DNA of 64,000 nucleotides from a bacterium (GTDB lineage Bacteria; Bacteroidota; Bacteroidia; NS11-12g; UBA955): NCBI GenBank assembly GCA_029945665.1, contig JAQSCZ010000121.1, positions 1 to 64,000 of the forward strand, read 5' to 3'. Shown piece by piece: positions 6,980 to 14,585 of this stretch (position 1 is its first letter; each line of letters starts with the position of its first letter). The notes under the pieces were generated by a model. It saw only the letters and a program-made list of their open reading frames with translations, ran no database searches and was not told where the DNA came from. The position numbers and the translations under genes were made by a program.

Positions 6980-8179
6980 TTAAAATTGTTTGATCGCCAA
7001 TTCGGCAATTGTTTTTCCTATCGAAAGCGAGCTTGTAGCAGCAGGACTAGGCGCATTTAATACATGGATTTGGCCAGGCAATTCTTTGATGTAAAAATCA
7101 TCTATTAGGCCACCTTCTTTGTCGCAAGCCTGCGCTCTAACACCAGCGCCACCAGGTACTAAATCTTCTTTTTTTATTTCAGGCAATAATTTTTGCAAGG
7201 CATGTGTAAAGGCATTTTTATTATATGAACGGTAAAACTCGCCCAAGCCGGTTTTCCAATATTTAGCAGCTACTTTTCTAAAGCCTTTCCATCCAAAGAT
7301 TTCAAATAATTCGGATAAATTGATTTGCGATTTTTTATAACCCTCGCGTTGAAAAGCAAGCACAGCATTCGGTCCAGCTTCTATTTCACCATCTATTCTG
7401 CGCGTAAAATGCACACCTAAAAATGGAAAATTAGGATCTGGCACCGGATATATTAAGTTGTTAACCAAGGCGCGTTTCTCTTTTTTAAGGGCGTAATATT
7501 CGCCTCTAAACGGGACTATTTTAACTTGCAAATCTGCCACGGTATAGGCTGCTATTTTATCGCAATATAAACCTGCACAATTGATAATTAAATGGGATTC
7601 AAAAATGCCTTGTGTGGTGGATACTGCAATGGTATTGTTTTCACTTTTAACACCAATAACTTTTGTATTCAGTTTTAATTCACCCCCTAAATTTTGAAAA
7701 ACTTCGGCATATTTTTCAGCTACTACTTTATAGTCTACAATACCTGTTTGAGGCACTACTATGCCTCTTACGCCTGCAGTATGCGGCTCTATTTCTTTTA
7801 TTTCTTTTTCGTCGATGTAACGTAAACCTTCTAATTTATTCTCAATGCCTCTTTGATAAATGGTATCTAAGGCAGGAATTTCGGTCTCACTAGTGGCAAC
7901 AATAATTTTACCACATAAATCGTAAGGAATTTGATTTTCTTTACAAAATTCAATCAACATGTGATAACCATCAATGCAGTTTTTAGCTTTTAAACTGCCC
8001 GGCTTGTAGTAAATACCACTGTGAATAACACCGCTGTTATTGCCTGTTTGGTGTGCAGCTACTTTGCTCTCTTTTTCTACAACCAGTATCTGAAATGCTG
8101 GTTTCATTTTTTTTAATTGTAAGGCCGTTGCTAGTCCAACAATGCCAGCGCCTACAACAATTACATCATACTTCATCAA
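6980..8179 (-). CDS. lhgO: L-2-hydroxyglutarate oxidase
   Basis: A 399-residue FAD-dependent oxidase of the DAO superfamily that converts L-2-hydroxyglutarate to 2-oxoglutarate, passing electrons on towards the quinone pool in E. coli. The dinucleotide-binding GAGIVG is at residues 10-15. The family-typical HQTGNNSGVIHSGIYYKPGS lies near 44-63, and a GAGVRAQACD-type C-terminal motif is near residue 345. Length agrees with the family. Two adjacent Met codons begin the protein, and the second may be the true start. It starts 3 bp after the stop of the small membrane protein gene upstream, so the two are co-transcribed. Confidence 0.9.
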   Translation of the reverse strand: MMKYDVIVVGAGIVGLATALQLKKMKPAFQILVVEKESKVAAHQTGNNSGVIHSGIYYKPGSLKAKNCIDGYHMLIEFCKENQIPYDLCGKIIVATSETEIPALDTIYQRGIENKLEGLRYIDEKEIKEIEPHTAGVRGIVVPQTGIVDYKVVAEKYAEVFQNLGGELKLNTKVIGVKSENNTIAVSTTQGIFESHLIINCAGLYCDKIAAYTVADLQVKIVPFRGEYYALKKEKRALVNNLIYPVPDPNFPFLGVHFTRRIDGEIEAGPNAVLAFQREGYKKSQINLSELFEIFGWKGFRKVAAKYWKTGLGEFYRSYNKNAFTHALQKLLPEIKKEDLVPGGAGVRAQACDKEGGLIDDFYIKELPGQIHVLNAPSPAATSSLSIGKTIAELAIKQF

Positions 8180-8182
8180 TAT

Positions 8183-8470
8183 CTATTTTATCGTTTCTTT
8201 TTCTAAAAGGTCAACTCTTGCTTTCAATTCTTCTATCAATTTTGTTTTGTGTTTGGAGTGTTTAAATACGGGGGCAAAAGCTAGCAAAGCAAAAAATAAA
8301 CCTGCAATAAAACACATGATTATAATAATAATCAAAGGGGCATTGGCCGACCAAAACCACAATTTAATTTCAGTACTTGTGTTATTCTGTAACGAAAATG
8401 TTACAATTAACAGCAGTATAGTAACAGCCGTTAATATTTTGTAAAGCGATTGATTGGGTTTGTTTTCCAT
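8183..8470 (-). CDS. LapA-like (DUF1049) membrane protein
   Basis: A 95-residue inner-membrane protein with two hydrophobic segments (about residues 10-30 and 45-67) and a basic, coiled C-terminal tail, as in the LapA/DUF1049 family. In E. coli LapA relatives take part in lipopolysaccharide assembly control, but the role here is unknown. I chose the ATG at 8468-8470 (MENKPNQ) because the longer frame starting at 8509 would run through the divergent promoter and the start of the DinB gene. It heads the transcript that continues into lhgO. Confidence 0.7.
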   Translation of the reverse strand: MENKPNQSLYKILTAVTILLLIVTFSLQNNTSTEIKLWFWSANAPLIIIIIMCFIAGLFFALLAFAPVFKHSKHKTKLIEELKARVDLLEKETIK

Positions 8471-8478
8471 ATTAAGGA

Positions 8479-8496
8479 TATTTTTGTGCAAATATA
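8479..8496. promoter_or_regulatory. Overlapping divergent -7 elements
   Basis: Only 40 bp separate the starts at 8470 and 8511. On the plus strand TATTTTTG (8479-8486) fits TAnnTTTG, with a TTTG at 8459-8462. On the minus strand TATATTTG (8489-8496) fits the same consensus. The two promoters face away from each other and overlap, so they may compete. Confidence 0.5.
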
Positions 8497-8510
8497 ACAC
8501 AAAGCCCAAT

Positions 8511-8972
8511 ATGGAAAACGGAAACAGTACTTTAGAAAAATGGAATGCCTACAATCAAATGGTGAATGATAGGCTTATCAAGCATCTTCAGACACTTCAA
8601 ATAAAAAATGATAGAATTCATGTTTTAATGGCACATCTGGTCAATGCCCAATTAATTTGGATTGAACGCATGCTTAGAAGGCCGAATACCATGGGTCCTT
8701 TCGAGCCCCAAACACTCGAAACACTTATTCAATTGAACGATCAGAATACGGCTCAAACATTTTCAATCATGGTGCATCAATCACTCGAGGAAAAAATTAG
8801 TTACATAAATACCAAAGGACAGAAGTTTGAAAATAGTATACACGAAATACTCATTCATCTTTTCAACCATGCGTCATACCACCGCGGGCAAATCAATCAA
8901 TTATTGGTTGCCGAAGGCCATGCACCACTGGTATCCGATTTTATATTTTACAATCGAACACCCTTATTGTAA
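8511..8972 (+). CDS. DinB-family protein
   Basis: A 153-residue four-helix-bundle protein of the DinB/YfiT superfamily. The metal-binding histidines appear as HLVNAQLIW near residue 42 and HLFNHASYHRGQI near residues 116-128, the latter being the family signature. Members are often thiol-dependent transferases, for example bacillithiol-dependent ones. This agrees with the presence of the bacillithiol-linked YtxJ gene 1.3 kb away, though a functional link is inference. The ATG at 8511 suits the family length, and an in-frame upstream start would overlap the divergent gene. It is convergent with the methyltransferase gene and overlaps it by 9 bp. Confidence 0.8.
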   Translation: MENGNSTLEKWNAYNQMVNDRLIKHLQTLQIKNDRIHVLMAHLVNAQLIWIERMLRRPNTMGPFEPQTLETLIQLNDQNTAQTFSIMVHQSLEEKISYINTKGQKFENSIHEILIHLFNHASYHRGQINQLLVAEGHAPLVSDFIFYNRTPLL

Positions 8973-10256
8973 TAATTCACAGTGTATGGCCATTTGTTTT
9001 CCTTTAAAAGGGGTAAGAAACAAGAAATCTTCACCGCCTTCTTTAACACCACAAGTTTTGAAAAGGGAAGGGATGTCGCATTTTACACCGCGGGCTTTGA
9101 TGTTAATTTGACTCAATTGCTGCGATTTTAAATACAATTTAATTTGTTTGGGATTCAGGGGAAGGGTTGCTTTAATGGCCATGCATTTCCCCATAAAATT
9201 GAGCGTGGCTGCTGGGCCAATATAAAATGGAACAGATTTATCAATCAGTTTTAAATCCATCGTATGGGCATAGGCATGGTGCCTTCGGGCCTTTACTAAA
9301 CTGGCCCCGGCTTCATAAAAATAACCGCTTAAAGTGTCTGCCAAAATGGGGATTTTAAGGTCATCAATTTCAACTGTTTTAATGGTATTGGTGCCAATAT
9401 CGGTACAAAATATTTTAATTTGTGAATCTGATTGATGTCCAATTTTTAAAAGCATTTCTTTCACTTCTCCTTTAAAACTGATGATGTATATTGCTTCCAA
9501 TTCTGCAAATTCTTGCTGTGCCATGTCAAGATCATAGAGTGGCGAGCATTTAATCCATATTTGCGATGAAATATTGAGGAGATTAGGCAGAAGGTTTATG
9601 ACATTGGGCTGGTGTTCTGCTAATTTCAACTGTCGCTGTTCACCATCTCGTCTATCAGGGTCGATATAAATGGCATCAAATACCATTGAATTATTAGCGA
9701 TAAATTCCTCGGCTTTTTGGGTTAATCTCACAATGTTTTTAAGTCCGAGTAAGTTGAAATTATATTCGGTTAGTGCATTCAATGCCTCATCATTATCAAC
9801 AGATACAAGGTTTTGGCAATTAGCCGCAATGGCCATGTCGTCTATTCCAAGGCCCGAAGCCAATGTTAGGATATTATCGCCAATAATCAATGTTGATTTA
9901 TAATTGGCAACAGCTTCGGCGGTACACTGTTCCAAGCTCCGGGTGGTTATAAATCCTCCAGCTTTTTGTAACGCAGGTAATTTGATTTTAAACTTAGGGG
10001 ACAGTTTATTTTGTTCGGCAATAAAATTTGTTAAATCACCTAATTCCGACTTGTATTTCAATATAAATGCTTGGTTGCCAACAGTGTTAGCTATATTCAA
10101 ATAGGCATGCAGTTCTTTATTTGCTAAATATTCCTTAATTTTGCTGTAATTATTCAAATTATTAATGAAAAAATTTAAATTTATTCTAGTATTGGCATTT
10201 GTAGTAACCGCTGTGTCATCTTGTGGAAGAAAAGACAGATGTCCTTCAGTAGGCAA
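8964..10256 (-). CDS. SAM methyltransferase with THUMP-like domain
   Basis: A 430-residue protein matching the Bacteroidota family in which a class I methyltransferase is followed by ferredoxin-like and THUMP-like domains. Landmarks: DNILTLASGLGIDD near 125-138 for SAM binding, LVSVDNDE near 150-157, FDAIYIDPDRRDGEQRQ near 195-211 with the DPDRR motif, GYFYEAGASLVKARRHHAY near 308-326, and a C-terminal VKCDIPSLFKTCGVKEGGEDFLF. THUMP association suggests RNA, perhaps tRNA, as substrate, though none is proven. The first ~28 residues look unlike the family and the true start may be internal. Confidence 0.75.
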   Translation of the reverse strand: MPTEGHLSFLPQDDTAVTTNANTRINLNFFINNLNNYSKIKEYLANKELHAYLNIANTVGNQAFILKYKSELGDLTNFIAEQNKLSPKFKIKLPALQKAGGFITTRSLEQCTAEAVANYKSTLIIGDNILTLASGLGIDDMAIAANCQNLVSVDNDEALNALTEYNFNLLGLKNIVRLTQKAEEFIANNSMVFDAIYIDPDRRDGEQRQLKLAEHQPNVINLLPNLLNISSQIWIKCSPLYDLDMAQQEFAELEAIYIISFKGEVKEMLLKIGHQSDSQIKIFCTDIGTNTIKTVEIDDLKIPILADTLSGYFYEAGASLVKARRHHAYAHTMDLKLIDKSVPFYIGPAATLNFMGKCMAIKATLPLNPKQIKLYLKSQQLSQINIKARGVKCDIPSLFKTCGVKEGGEDFLFLTPFKGKQMAIHCELLQ

Positions 10257-10296
10257 AGTTAATACAGTTAACCATACAGTGATTGCTTAATAGCAA

Positions 10297-10638
10297 ATGA
10301 ATTGGAAAAATCTTGAATCTGTTGATCAGTTAGACGCCCTTATTAAAGCATCTTTTGATAAGCCTATAGCCATTTTCAAACACAGCACCCGTTGCAGTAT
10401 TAGTTCAATGTCTTTGTCGCGTATTGAGCGAAATTGGGATGCTTTGCCTACCGATTTTGACTTATACTATCTCGATTTGTTAACATATCGTCCAGTTTCG
10501 GATGCAATAGCCTTTAAATTAGGTGTTGAACACCAATCGCCGCAGTTGCTTTTAATTGAAAACGGGCAGTGTACCTACCATGCCAATCACTCCGAAATAA
10601 GCATTTCTGAGCTATTGCCGCTGCTTAAAGCGTCTTAA
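10297..10638 (+). CDS. ytxJ: Bacilliredoxin-like YtxJ
   Basis: A 113-residue thioredoxin-fold protein of the YtxJ type, thought to remove bacillithiol from mixed disulfides on proteins. The single active cysteine is Cys33 in HSTRCSIS, the monothiol version of the redox motif, and the RPVSDAIAFKLGVEHQSPQ segment holds the cis-proline loop. Length fits the family. It lies divergent to the methyltransferase and its last 14 bp overlap the end of the OsmC gene on the other strand. Both overlapping neighbours concern thiol or peroxide stress. Confidence 0.85.
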   Translation: MNWKNLESVDQLDALIKASFDKPIAIFKHSTRCSISSMSLSRIERNWDALPTDFDLYYLDLLTYRPVSDAIAFKLGVEHQSPQLLLIENGQCTYHANHSEISISELLPLLKAS

Positions 10639-11044
10639 ATTCAAAAACGATTTTCTGTACGATGTCTGGATGCAAACTTTTTGCAACAGGGCAGGTGTCT
10701 GCGATATTTTTAAAGATTGTTTTAAGTTTATCGCTTAAAGGTTCTTTGGTAATGAACGTTACATTCACATCAATTCCTACAATTCTTCTTGATCCTTCTG
10801 TATTCATTATTTTAGTAACCTCGGCACTGGTATCCGTCATATCGATCCCGTTGTTTTGCGCGTAAATACCCATCACAGTTAATAAGCAAGCGCCCAATGA
10901 GGTAGCGGCCAAATCGGTCGGAGAGAATGCTTCGCCTTTGCCATGGTTGTCTTTCGGTGCATCGGTTACAATTTGATTTTGAGAAGCCAAATGGATTGCA
11001 TTGGTTCTTAATTCATTTAAATATATTATATTTGAAGTAGCCAT
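10625..11044 (-). CDS. OsmC family peroxide-detoxifying protein
   Basis: A 139-residue OsmC/Ohr-like protein that reduces organic peroxides with two cysteines: Cys53 in SLGACLLTVM and Cys118 in DTCPVAKSLHP. Sequence between them (SPTDLAATSLGAC) is the classic start of the long helix. It is closer to the YhfA-type OsmC group than to Ohr. The start is ATG at 11044. On the minus strand TATGTTTG (11070-11077) may be its -7 element, overlapping the divergent gene. Confidence 0.85.
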   Translation of the reverse strand: MATSNIIYLNELRTNAIHLASQNQIVTDAPKDNHGKGEAFSPTDLAATSLGACLLTVMGIYAQNNGIDMTDTSAEVTKIMNTEGSRRIVGIDVNVTFITKEPLSDKLKTIFKNIADTCPVAKSLHPDIVQKIVFEFKTL

Positions 11045-11052
11045 TTATAAAA

Positions 11053-11817
11053 GTGTTAAAAATTTATTGCAAACATACTGTACATTTAATAAAAATTATA
11101 TTTTTAATGGTGTTATTGTTTCCGGCATCAGCCTTCACTCAAAGTGAAAATGATATTACTTTTGATGAAGCAACCATGAAAGTAGGGGTTAGGTTGGCAA
11201 CCAATGGATTCGGTTTGTTTTATCGCACCACGCAGCCTTATAAAAAAAACAGCAGTAAATTATTAGACTTTGATTTGTCATCTCTCAAAAACGCGAAGGA
11301 AAAGGATGTATTAAATACACGACTGTCAAACACTAGACCTTATATTTACAATAAAATTAATAGGATTTATAATTTAAGGGTTTTGGGCGGACTCCAATAC
11401 ATATTTGCAGAGCGGAATTCTAAAAATAGCATTGGAATTTCAGCGTTTGCTGCTGTTGGTCCATCAATTAATTTTATAAAGCCAGTTTATTTAGACATTC
11501 AAATAATTGATCCCAATTTGCCAACTAGCTATATCAATGTGAGTAGGAGATATGAGCCAGAAAATATAAAGCCTTCGCAGATTGTAGGGAATTCGTCGTA
11601 TTTTACAGGTATAGATAAAACCAAATTAGGTATAGGCTTAGCCTTTAAATCGGGTATCGAATTTAATTGGGGTTCTTATGGCTCAGATTATAAATCACTT
11701 GAATTGGGATTTGTTCTGGATTGCATGCCATCGCAGCCCAATATTCTTTACAATCAAAAAAACAAACTATTCTATTCCGGGTTTTATCTTAGCTTTGCAT
11801 ACGGTAAAAATAGATAA
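11053..11817 (+). CDS. Secreted outer-membrane-like protein, unknown
   Basis: A 254-residue protein with a signal peptide (about 1-30, ending SAFTQ). The rest shows alternating polar and hydrophobic residues with aromatic ends (for example [15 protein letters not shown] at the C-terminus), typical of small outer-membrane beta-barrels of Bacteroidota. No named family recognised. It appears to start with GTG at 11053; the next ATG at 11107 would cut the signal peptide. A TATATTTG at 11027-11034 inside the divergent osmC start may be its -7 element. lipA follows after 2 bp, probably in the same transcript. Confidence 0.6.
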   Translation: MLKIYCKHTVHLIKIIFLMVLLFPASAFTQSENDITFDEATMKVGVRLATNGFGLFYRTTQPYKKNSSKLLDFDLSSLKNAKEKDVLNTRLSNTRPYIYNKINRIYNLRVLGGLQYIFAERNSKNSIGISAFAAVGPSINFIKPVYLDIQIIDPNLPTSYINVSRRYEPENIKPSQIVGNSSYFTGIDKTKLGIGLAFKSGIEFNWGSYGSDYKSLELGFVLDCMPSQPNILYNQKNKLFYSGFYLSFAYGKNR

Positions 11818-11819
11818 TC

Positions 11820-12707
11820 ATGTTGCTTGAAGAACCCGAAAAAATTAGACAAACCAAACGCATCAAACCCGATTGGTTGAAAATACAATTACCCACTGGT
11901 ACCAATTACGCCGAAGTTAAACAAATTGTGAAAGAGCATAAGCTTCACACCATTTGTGAAGATGGAAAATGTCCGAACATGGGAGAATGTTGGGGAGCTG
12001 GCACTGCTACCTTTATGATACTTGGTAATATATGCACAAGAAGTTGTTCATTCTGCGCTGTGGCCACTGGTCGACCCAATGAGTACGACTTAGATGAGCC
12101 AACACGCGTAGCGCAAGCCATTCAATTAATGCGCATAAAACACGCTGTAATTACCTCTGTTAATAGAGATGAACTGAAAGACAAAGGTGCAGGAGTTTGG
12201 GCTGCAACGATAAAAGCCATAAAGACTTTAAATCCTGGGGTTACAATGGAGACCCTTATTCCAGATTTTAAAGCCAATTGGGATTTATTAGAAATGGTAT
12301 TGGATGAAAAGCCAGAAGTGGTTAGTCATAACATGGAAACTGTCGAGCGACTTTATCGCATTGTCCGTCCACAGGCCAAATACGAAAGAAGTTTGGAACA
12401 AATTAAACGCACCAAAGATTACGGGCGCAGAACCAAAAGTGGCATTATGCTGGGCTTAGGCGAAACAGAAGCAGAAGTATATAAAGCAATGGATGATTTG
12501 GTAGCACATGGCTGCGACGTATTAACCTTAGGGCAATACTTACAACCAACCAAAATGCACCTGGAAGTGAAAGCATACATTACGCCCGAACAATTTAAAA
12601 TTTATAAGGAAGTAGGCGAGCAGAAGGGTTTCAAAATTGTGGAAAGTGGTCCCATGGTTAGGTCCTCCTATCATGCGGAAAAGCACCTGGAAAAATTTGT
12701 AAAATAA
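11820..12707 (+). CDS. lipA: Lipoyl synthase
   Basis: A 295-residue radical-SAM enzyme that inserts two sulfur atoms into octanoyl groups on the lipoyl domains of pyruvate and 2-oxoglutarate dehydrogenases and the glycine cleavage H protein. Both iron-sulfur sites are complete: Cys46, Cys51 and Cys57 (auxiliary cluster, sacrificed as sulfur donor) and Cys72, Cys76 and Cys79 (radical-SAM CxxxCxxC). The C-terminal RSSYHAE motif that supplies the serine ligand is present. Length is normal. No lipB is in the window. Confidence 0.97.
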   Translation: MLLEEPEKIRQTKRIKPDWLKIQLPTGTNYAEVKQIVKEHKLHTICEDGKCPNMGECWGAGTATFMILGNICTRSCSFCAVATGRPNEYDLDEPTRVAQAIQLMRIKHAVITSVNRDELKDKGAGVWAATIKAIKTLNPGVTMETLIPDFKANWDLLEMVLDEKPEVVSHNMETVERLYRIVRPQAKYERSLEQIKRTKDYGRRTKSGIMLGLGETEAEVYKAMDDLVAHGCDVLTLGQYLQPTKMHLEVKAYITPEQFKIYKEVGEQKGFKIVESGPMVRSSYHAEKHLEKFVK

Positions 12708-12710
12708 AAA

Positions 12711-12739
12711 TTGTTTTGTCGATAAATTTGCTATATTTG
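12711..12739 (+). promoter_or_regulatory. Promoter of small T9SS protein
   Basis: TTG (12711-12713), 18 bp, then TATATTTG (12732-12739), fitting the Bacteroidota promoter form. The ATG follows 19 bp later. Confidence 0.6.
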
Positions 12740-12758
12740 TAAAAGCAATATCAAATTT

Positions 12759-13175
12759 ATGGAAAATAAAATCGCCAGAAAACTCTCCTTAACACTTGTT
12801 ATGTCCTTGTTTTTAAGTGTTGCTCTCCTAAATAATTCAAACTTTTTAAGGTCCAATTTGGGGCTTTCTGCAACCGATACCAATGATGGGAAGAAGTCAA
12901 TACCTGACAATCAAATGAATTTGGTTTGTTCTGTTTATCCAAATCCTGCCAATGAATTTGTAAACCTTTCTTTTGATTTGCCCGATAACGATGAGTTAAC
13001 ACTATCTATTACAGATGTAGTTGGAAAAAGTACCATCATGAGATACACCGGCACCTACAACAAAGGTGAGAACATCGTGAAAATTGAAACAGCACACCTA
13101 ACTTCAGGTAGTTATTTTGTAACCGTAACCGGTAATAAAGTGAGGGGTAATATCAAATTGATTTTAACCCACTAA
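12759..13175 (+). CDS. Small secreted protein consisting mostly of a T9SS type A sorting domain
   Basis: A 138-residue protein with a signal-like hydrophobic N-terminus (about 8-27), a short linker, and from about residue 56 a complete type A sorting domain: CSVYPNPANEFVNLSF, a middle ISDVVGK-like strand, and the TSGSYFVTVTG ending. Normally this domain is the C-terminal tag of a large cargo protein. Here there is almost no cargo. The product may be a short surface peptide or the remnant of a larger gene. It is followed by a strong terminator, so it is a single-gene unit. Confidence 0.7.
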   Translation: MENKIARKLSLTLVMSLFLSVALLNNSNFLRSNLGLSATDTNDGKKSIPDNQMNLVCSVYPNPANEFVNLSFDLPDNDELTLSITDVVGKSTIMRYTGTYNKGENIVKIETAHLTSGSYFVTVTGNKVRGNIKLILTH

Positions 13176-13193
13176 AAATAATACTATATTTAA

Positions 13194-13230
13194 AATCCCG
13201 ACTGAGTGCTTCTCAGCCGGGATTTTTTTT
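13194..13230 (+). terminator. Factor-independent terminator
   Basis: AATCCCG, one mismatch, CTGAG, loop TGCTT, CTCAG, one mismatch, CGGGATT, followed by a T run to 13230. It ends the transcript of the small T9SS gene. It lies only 3 bp before the next start codon. Confidence 0.9.
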
Positions 13231-13233
13231 ACT

Positions 13234-13740
13234 ATGAGAACCAAACTCCAGGGCCCCCGAACGGCAAAAAACATTAAAGCTGTGGCTGCTATTGCGGCCA
13301 AAGATGAAGAAGCTTTTAAGGAGTTAATTCAACTAATGATGGACAATAAGGATAAGGAGATGGCCTTTTTAGCCACTTGGACCATTAGTCATGTAGCTGA
13401 AAAAAACAAAGTGATTCCAATGCCTTACATGGCAAAATTTATCAAACGGATTTTAGACACCGATTCAGATGGAATCAAACGCTGTATTGTTAAGGTATGG
13501 CAACTTATTAAAATTCCGACGATGTATCATTGGGAAGTGGCTGATATTTGTTTCAATTTTTTAAAGTCGCCAAAAGAAGCGGTGGCCATCAAAGCATTTT
13601 CAATTACTGTTTTACAGCATTTGATGAAAGACCTTCCAGAATTGAAAAATGAAGTGATTTTTGAGCTCGAAAAACAATTGCCACATGCGCAGGCCGGATT
13701 TAAAGTAAGAGCTATCGGATTTTTGAAATTGTATAATTAA
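13234..13740 (+). CDS. HEAT-like helical repeat protein
   Basis: A 168-residue soluble, all-helical protein with HEAT-like repeats (for example MAFLATWTISHVAEKN and EAVAIKAFSITVLQHL) and no enzymatic motif. It is a family seen in Bacteroidota without known function. The ATG at 13234 lies 3 bp behind a terminator hairpin, so there is no room for a usual leader. Either a leaderless transcript starts at the hairpin (TATATTTA at about 13184-13191 resembles a -7 element), or readthrough supplies the message, or a start further inside is used. Confidence 0.6.
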   Translation: MRTKLQGPRTAKNIKAVAAIAAKDEEAFKELIQLMMDNKDKEMAFLATWTISHVAEKNKVIPMPYMAKFIKRILDTDSDGIKRCIVKVWQLIKIPTMYHWEVADICFNFLKSPKEAVAIKAFSITVLQHLMKDLPELKNEVIFELEKQLPHAQAGFKVRAIGFLKLYN

Positions 13741-13755
13741 AATTTACTATTTTTG
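13722..13755 (+). promoter_or_regulatory. Promoter of the Bax-inhibitor-1 gene
   Basis: TTTG (13722-13725), 22 bp, TATTTTTG (13748-13755). The ATG at 13774 lies 18 bp downstream, which supports that start rather than the in-frame TTG at 13753 that falls inside the -7 element. Confidence 0.6.
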
Positions 13756-13773
13756 CGGTTTAATATTTATAAT

Positions 13774-14475
13774 ATGAATAATCAATTCTCTCTTTCTGAA
13801 GAAGACATTAAACGCGAACAGGCGAGTTTCATGACCAAGGTTTACGGCTGGATGAGTTTGGCCCTTTTAGTGACAGGTTTAGTAGCCGTATATGTGGCTT
13901 CTAATGCGAGTTTAGTATCCGCTATTTTTGGAAATAAATTGGTATTTTGGGGTTTAATCATCGGTGAAGTTCTATTGGTAGGTTATTTAGCAGTAGCTGT
14001 TCACAAAATGTCTGCTGCAGTAGCTACAGCGGTATTCATTGGTTATGCCGCATTGAATGGACTTACCATGTCTTTTATTTTCTTGATCTATACCGCAGAA
14101 TCTATTGGTTCAACATTCTTCATAACAGGTGCTACATTCGCCATTATGAGTGTATATGGTTATGTCACCAAAAAAGATTTAACAGCCATTGGAAGTCTTT
14201 TGATGATGGCCTTAATGGGGATGATAATTGCTAGCTTGGTGAATTTATTCTTTCAAAATGAAATGTTATATTGGATAACAACCTATGCTGGAATTTTAAT
14301 TTTCACTGGTTTAATTGCATATGACACACAAAAAATTAAGGAAATGAATGTTATTGGAAACGAAGGTACAGAAGAGGATAGAAAAGAAGCCGTAATGGGT
14401 GCTTTATCCCTTTACTTAGATTTCATTAATTTGTTCCTGTTGTTATTGCGTGTTTTTGGTCGCTCCAAAGACTAA
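13774..14475 (+). CDS. Bax inhibitor-1/YccA family membrane protein
   Basis: A 233-residue inner-membrane protein with seven hydrophobic segments and the family's C-terminal ALSLYLDFINLFLLLLRVFG. The bacterial relatives (YbhL, YetJ) are pH-sensitive calcium leak channels or modulators of membrane proteolysis by FtsH. Which applies here is unknown. The aspartate in GLIAYDTQKIKE (near residue 192) is a conserved position of the family's pore. The gene is a single unit with its own promoter. Confidence 0.88.
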   Translation: MNNQFSLSEEDIKREQASFMTKVYGWMSLALLVTGLVAVYVASNASLVSAIFGNKLVFWGLIIGEVLLVGYLAVAVHKMSAAVATAVFIGYAALNGLTMSFIFLIYTAESIGSTFFITGATFAIMSVYGYVTKKDLTAIGSLLMMALMGMIIASLVNLFFQNEMLYWITTYAGILIFTGLIAYDTQKIKEMNVIGNEGTEEDRKEAVMGALSLYLDFINLFLLLLRVFGRSKD

Positions 14476-14585
14476 AGCTACTACCTACATTTTTTTGTCA
14501 AATAATGGTCACTTATCCGTCAAATTGCGGGTAGGCAACATAGCTTTTGTATTTTGTGTCTACCTTTGAAAATATCAGTTAGCCG

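Noticed and set aside
8454-8510. Longer N-terminus of the DinB-like protein
   Set aside because: It would begin inside the divergent gene's start and cover both -7 elements; the ATG at 8511 gives the family length.
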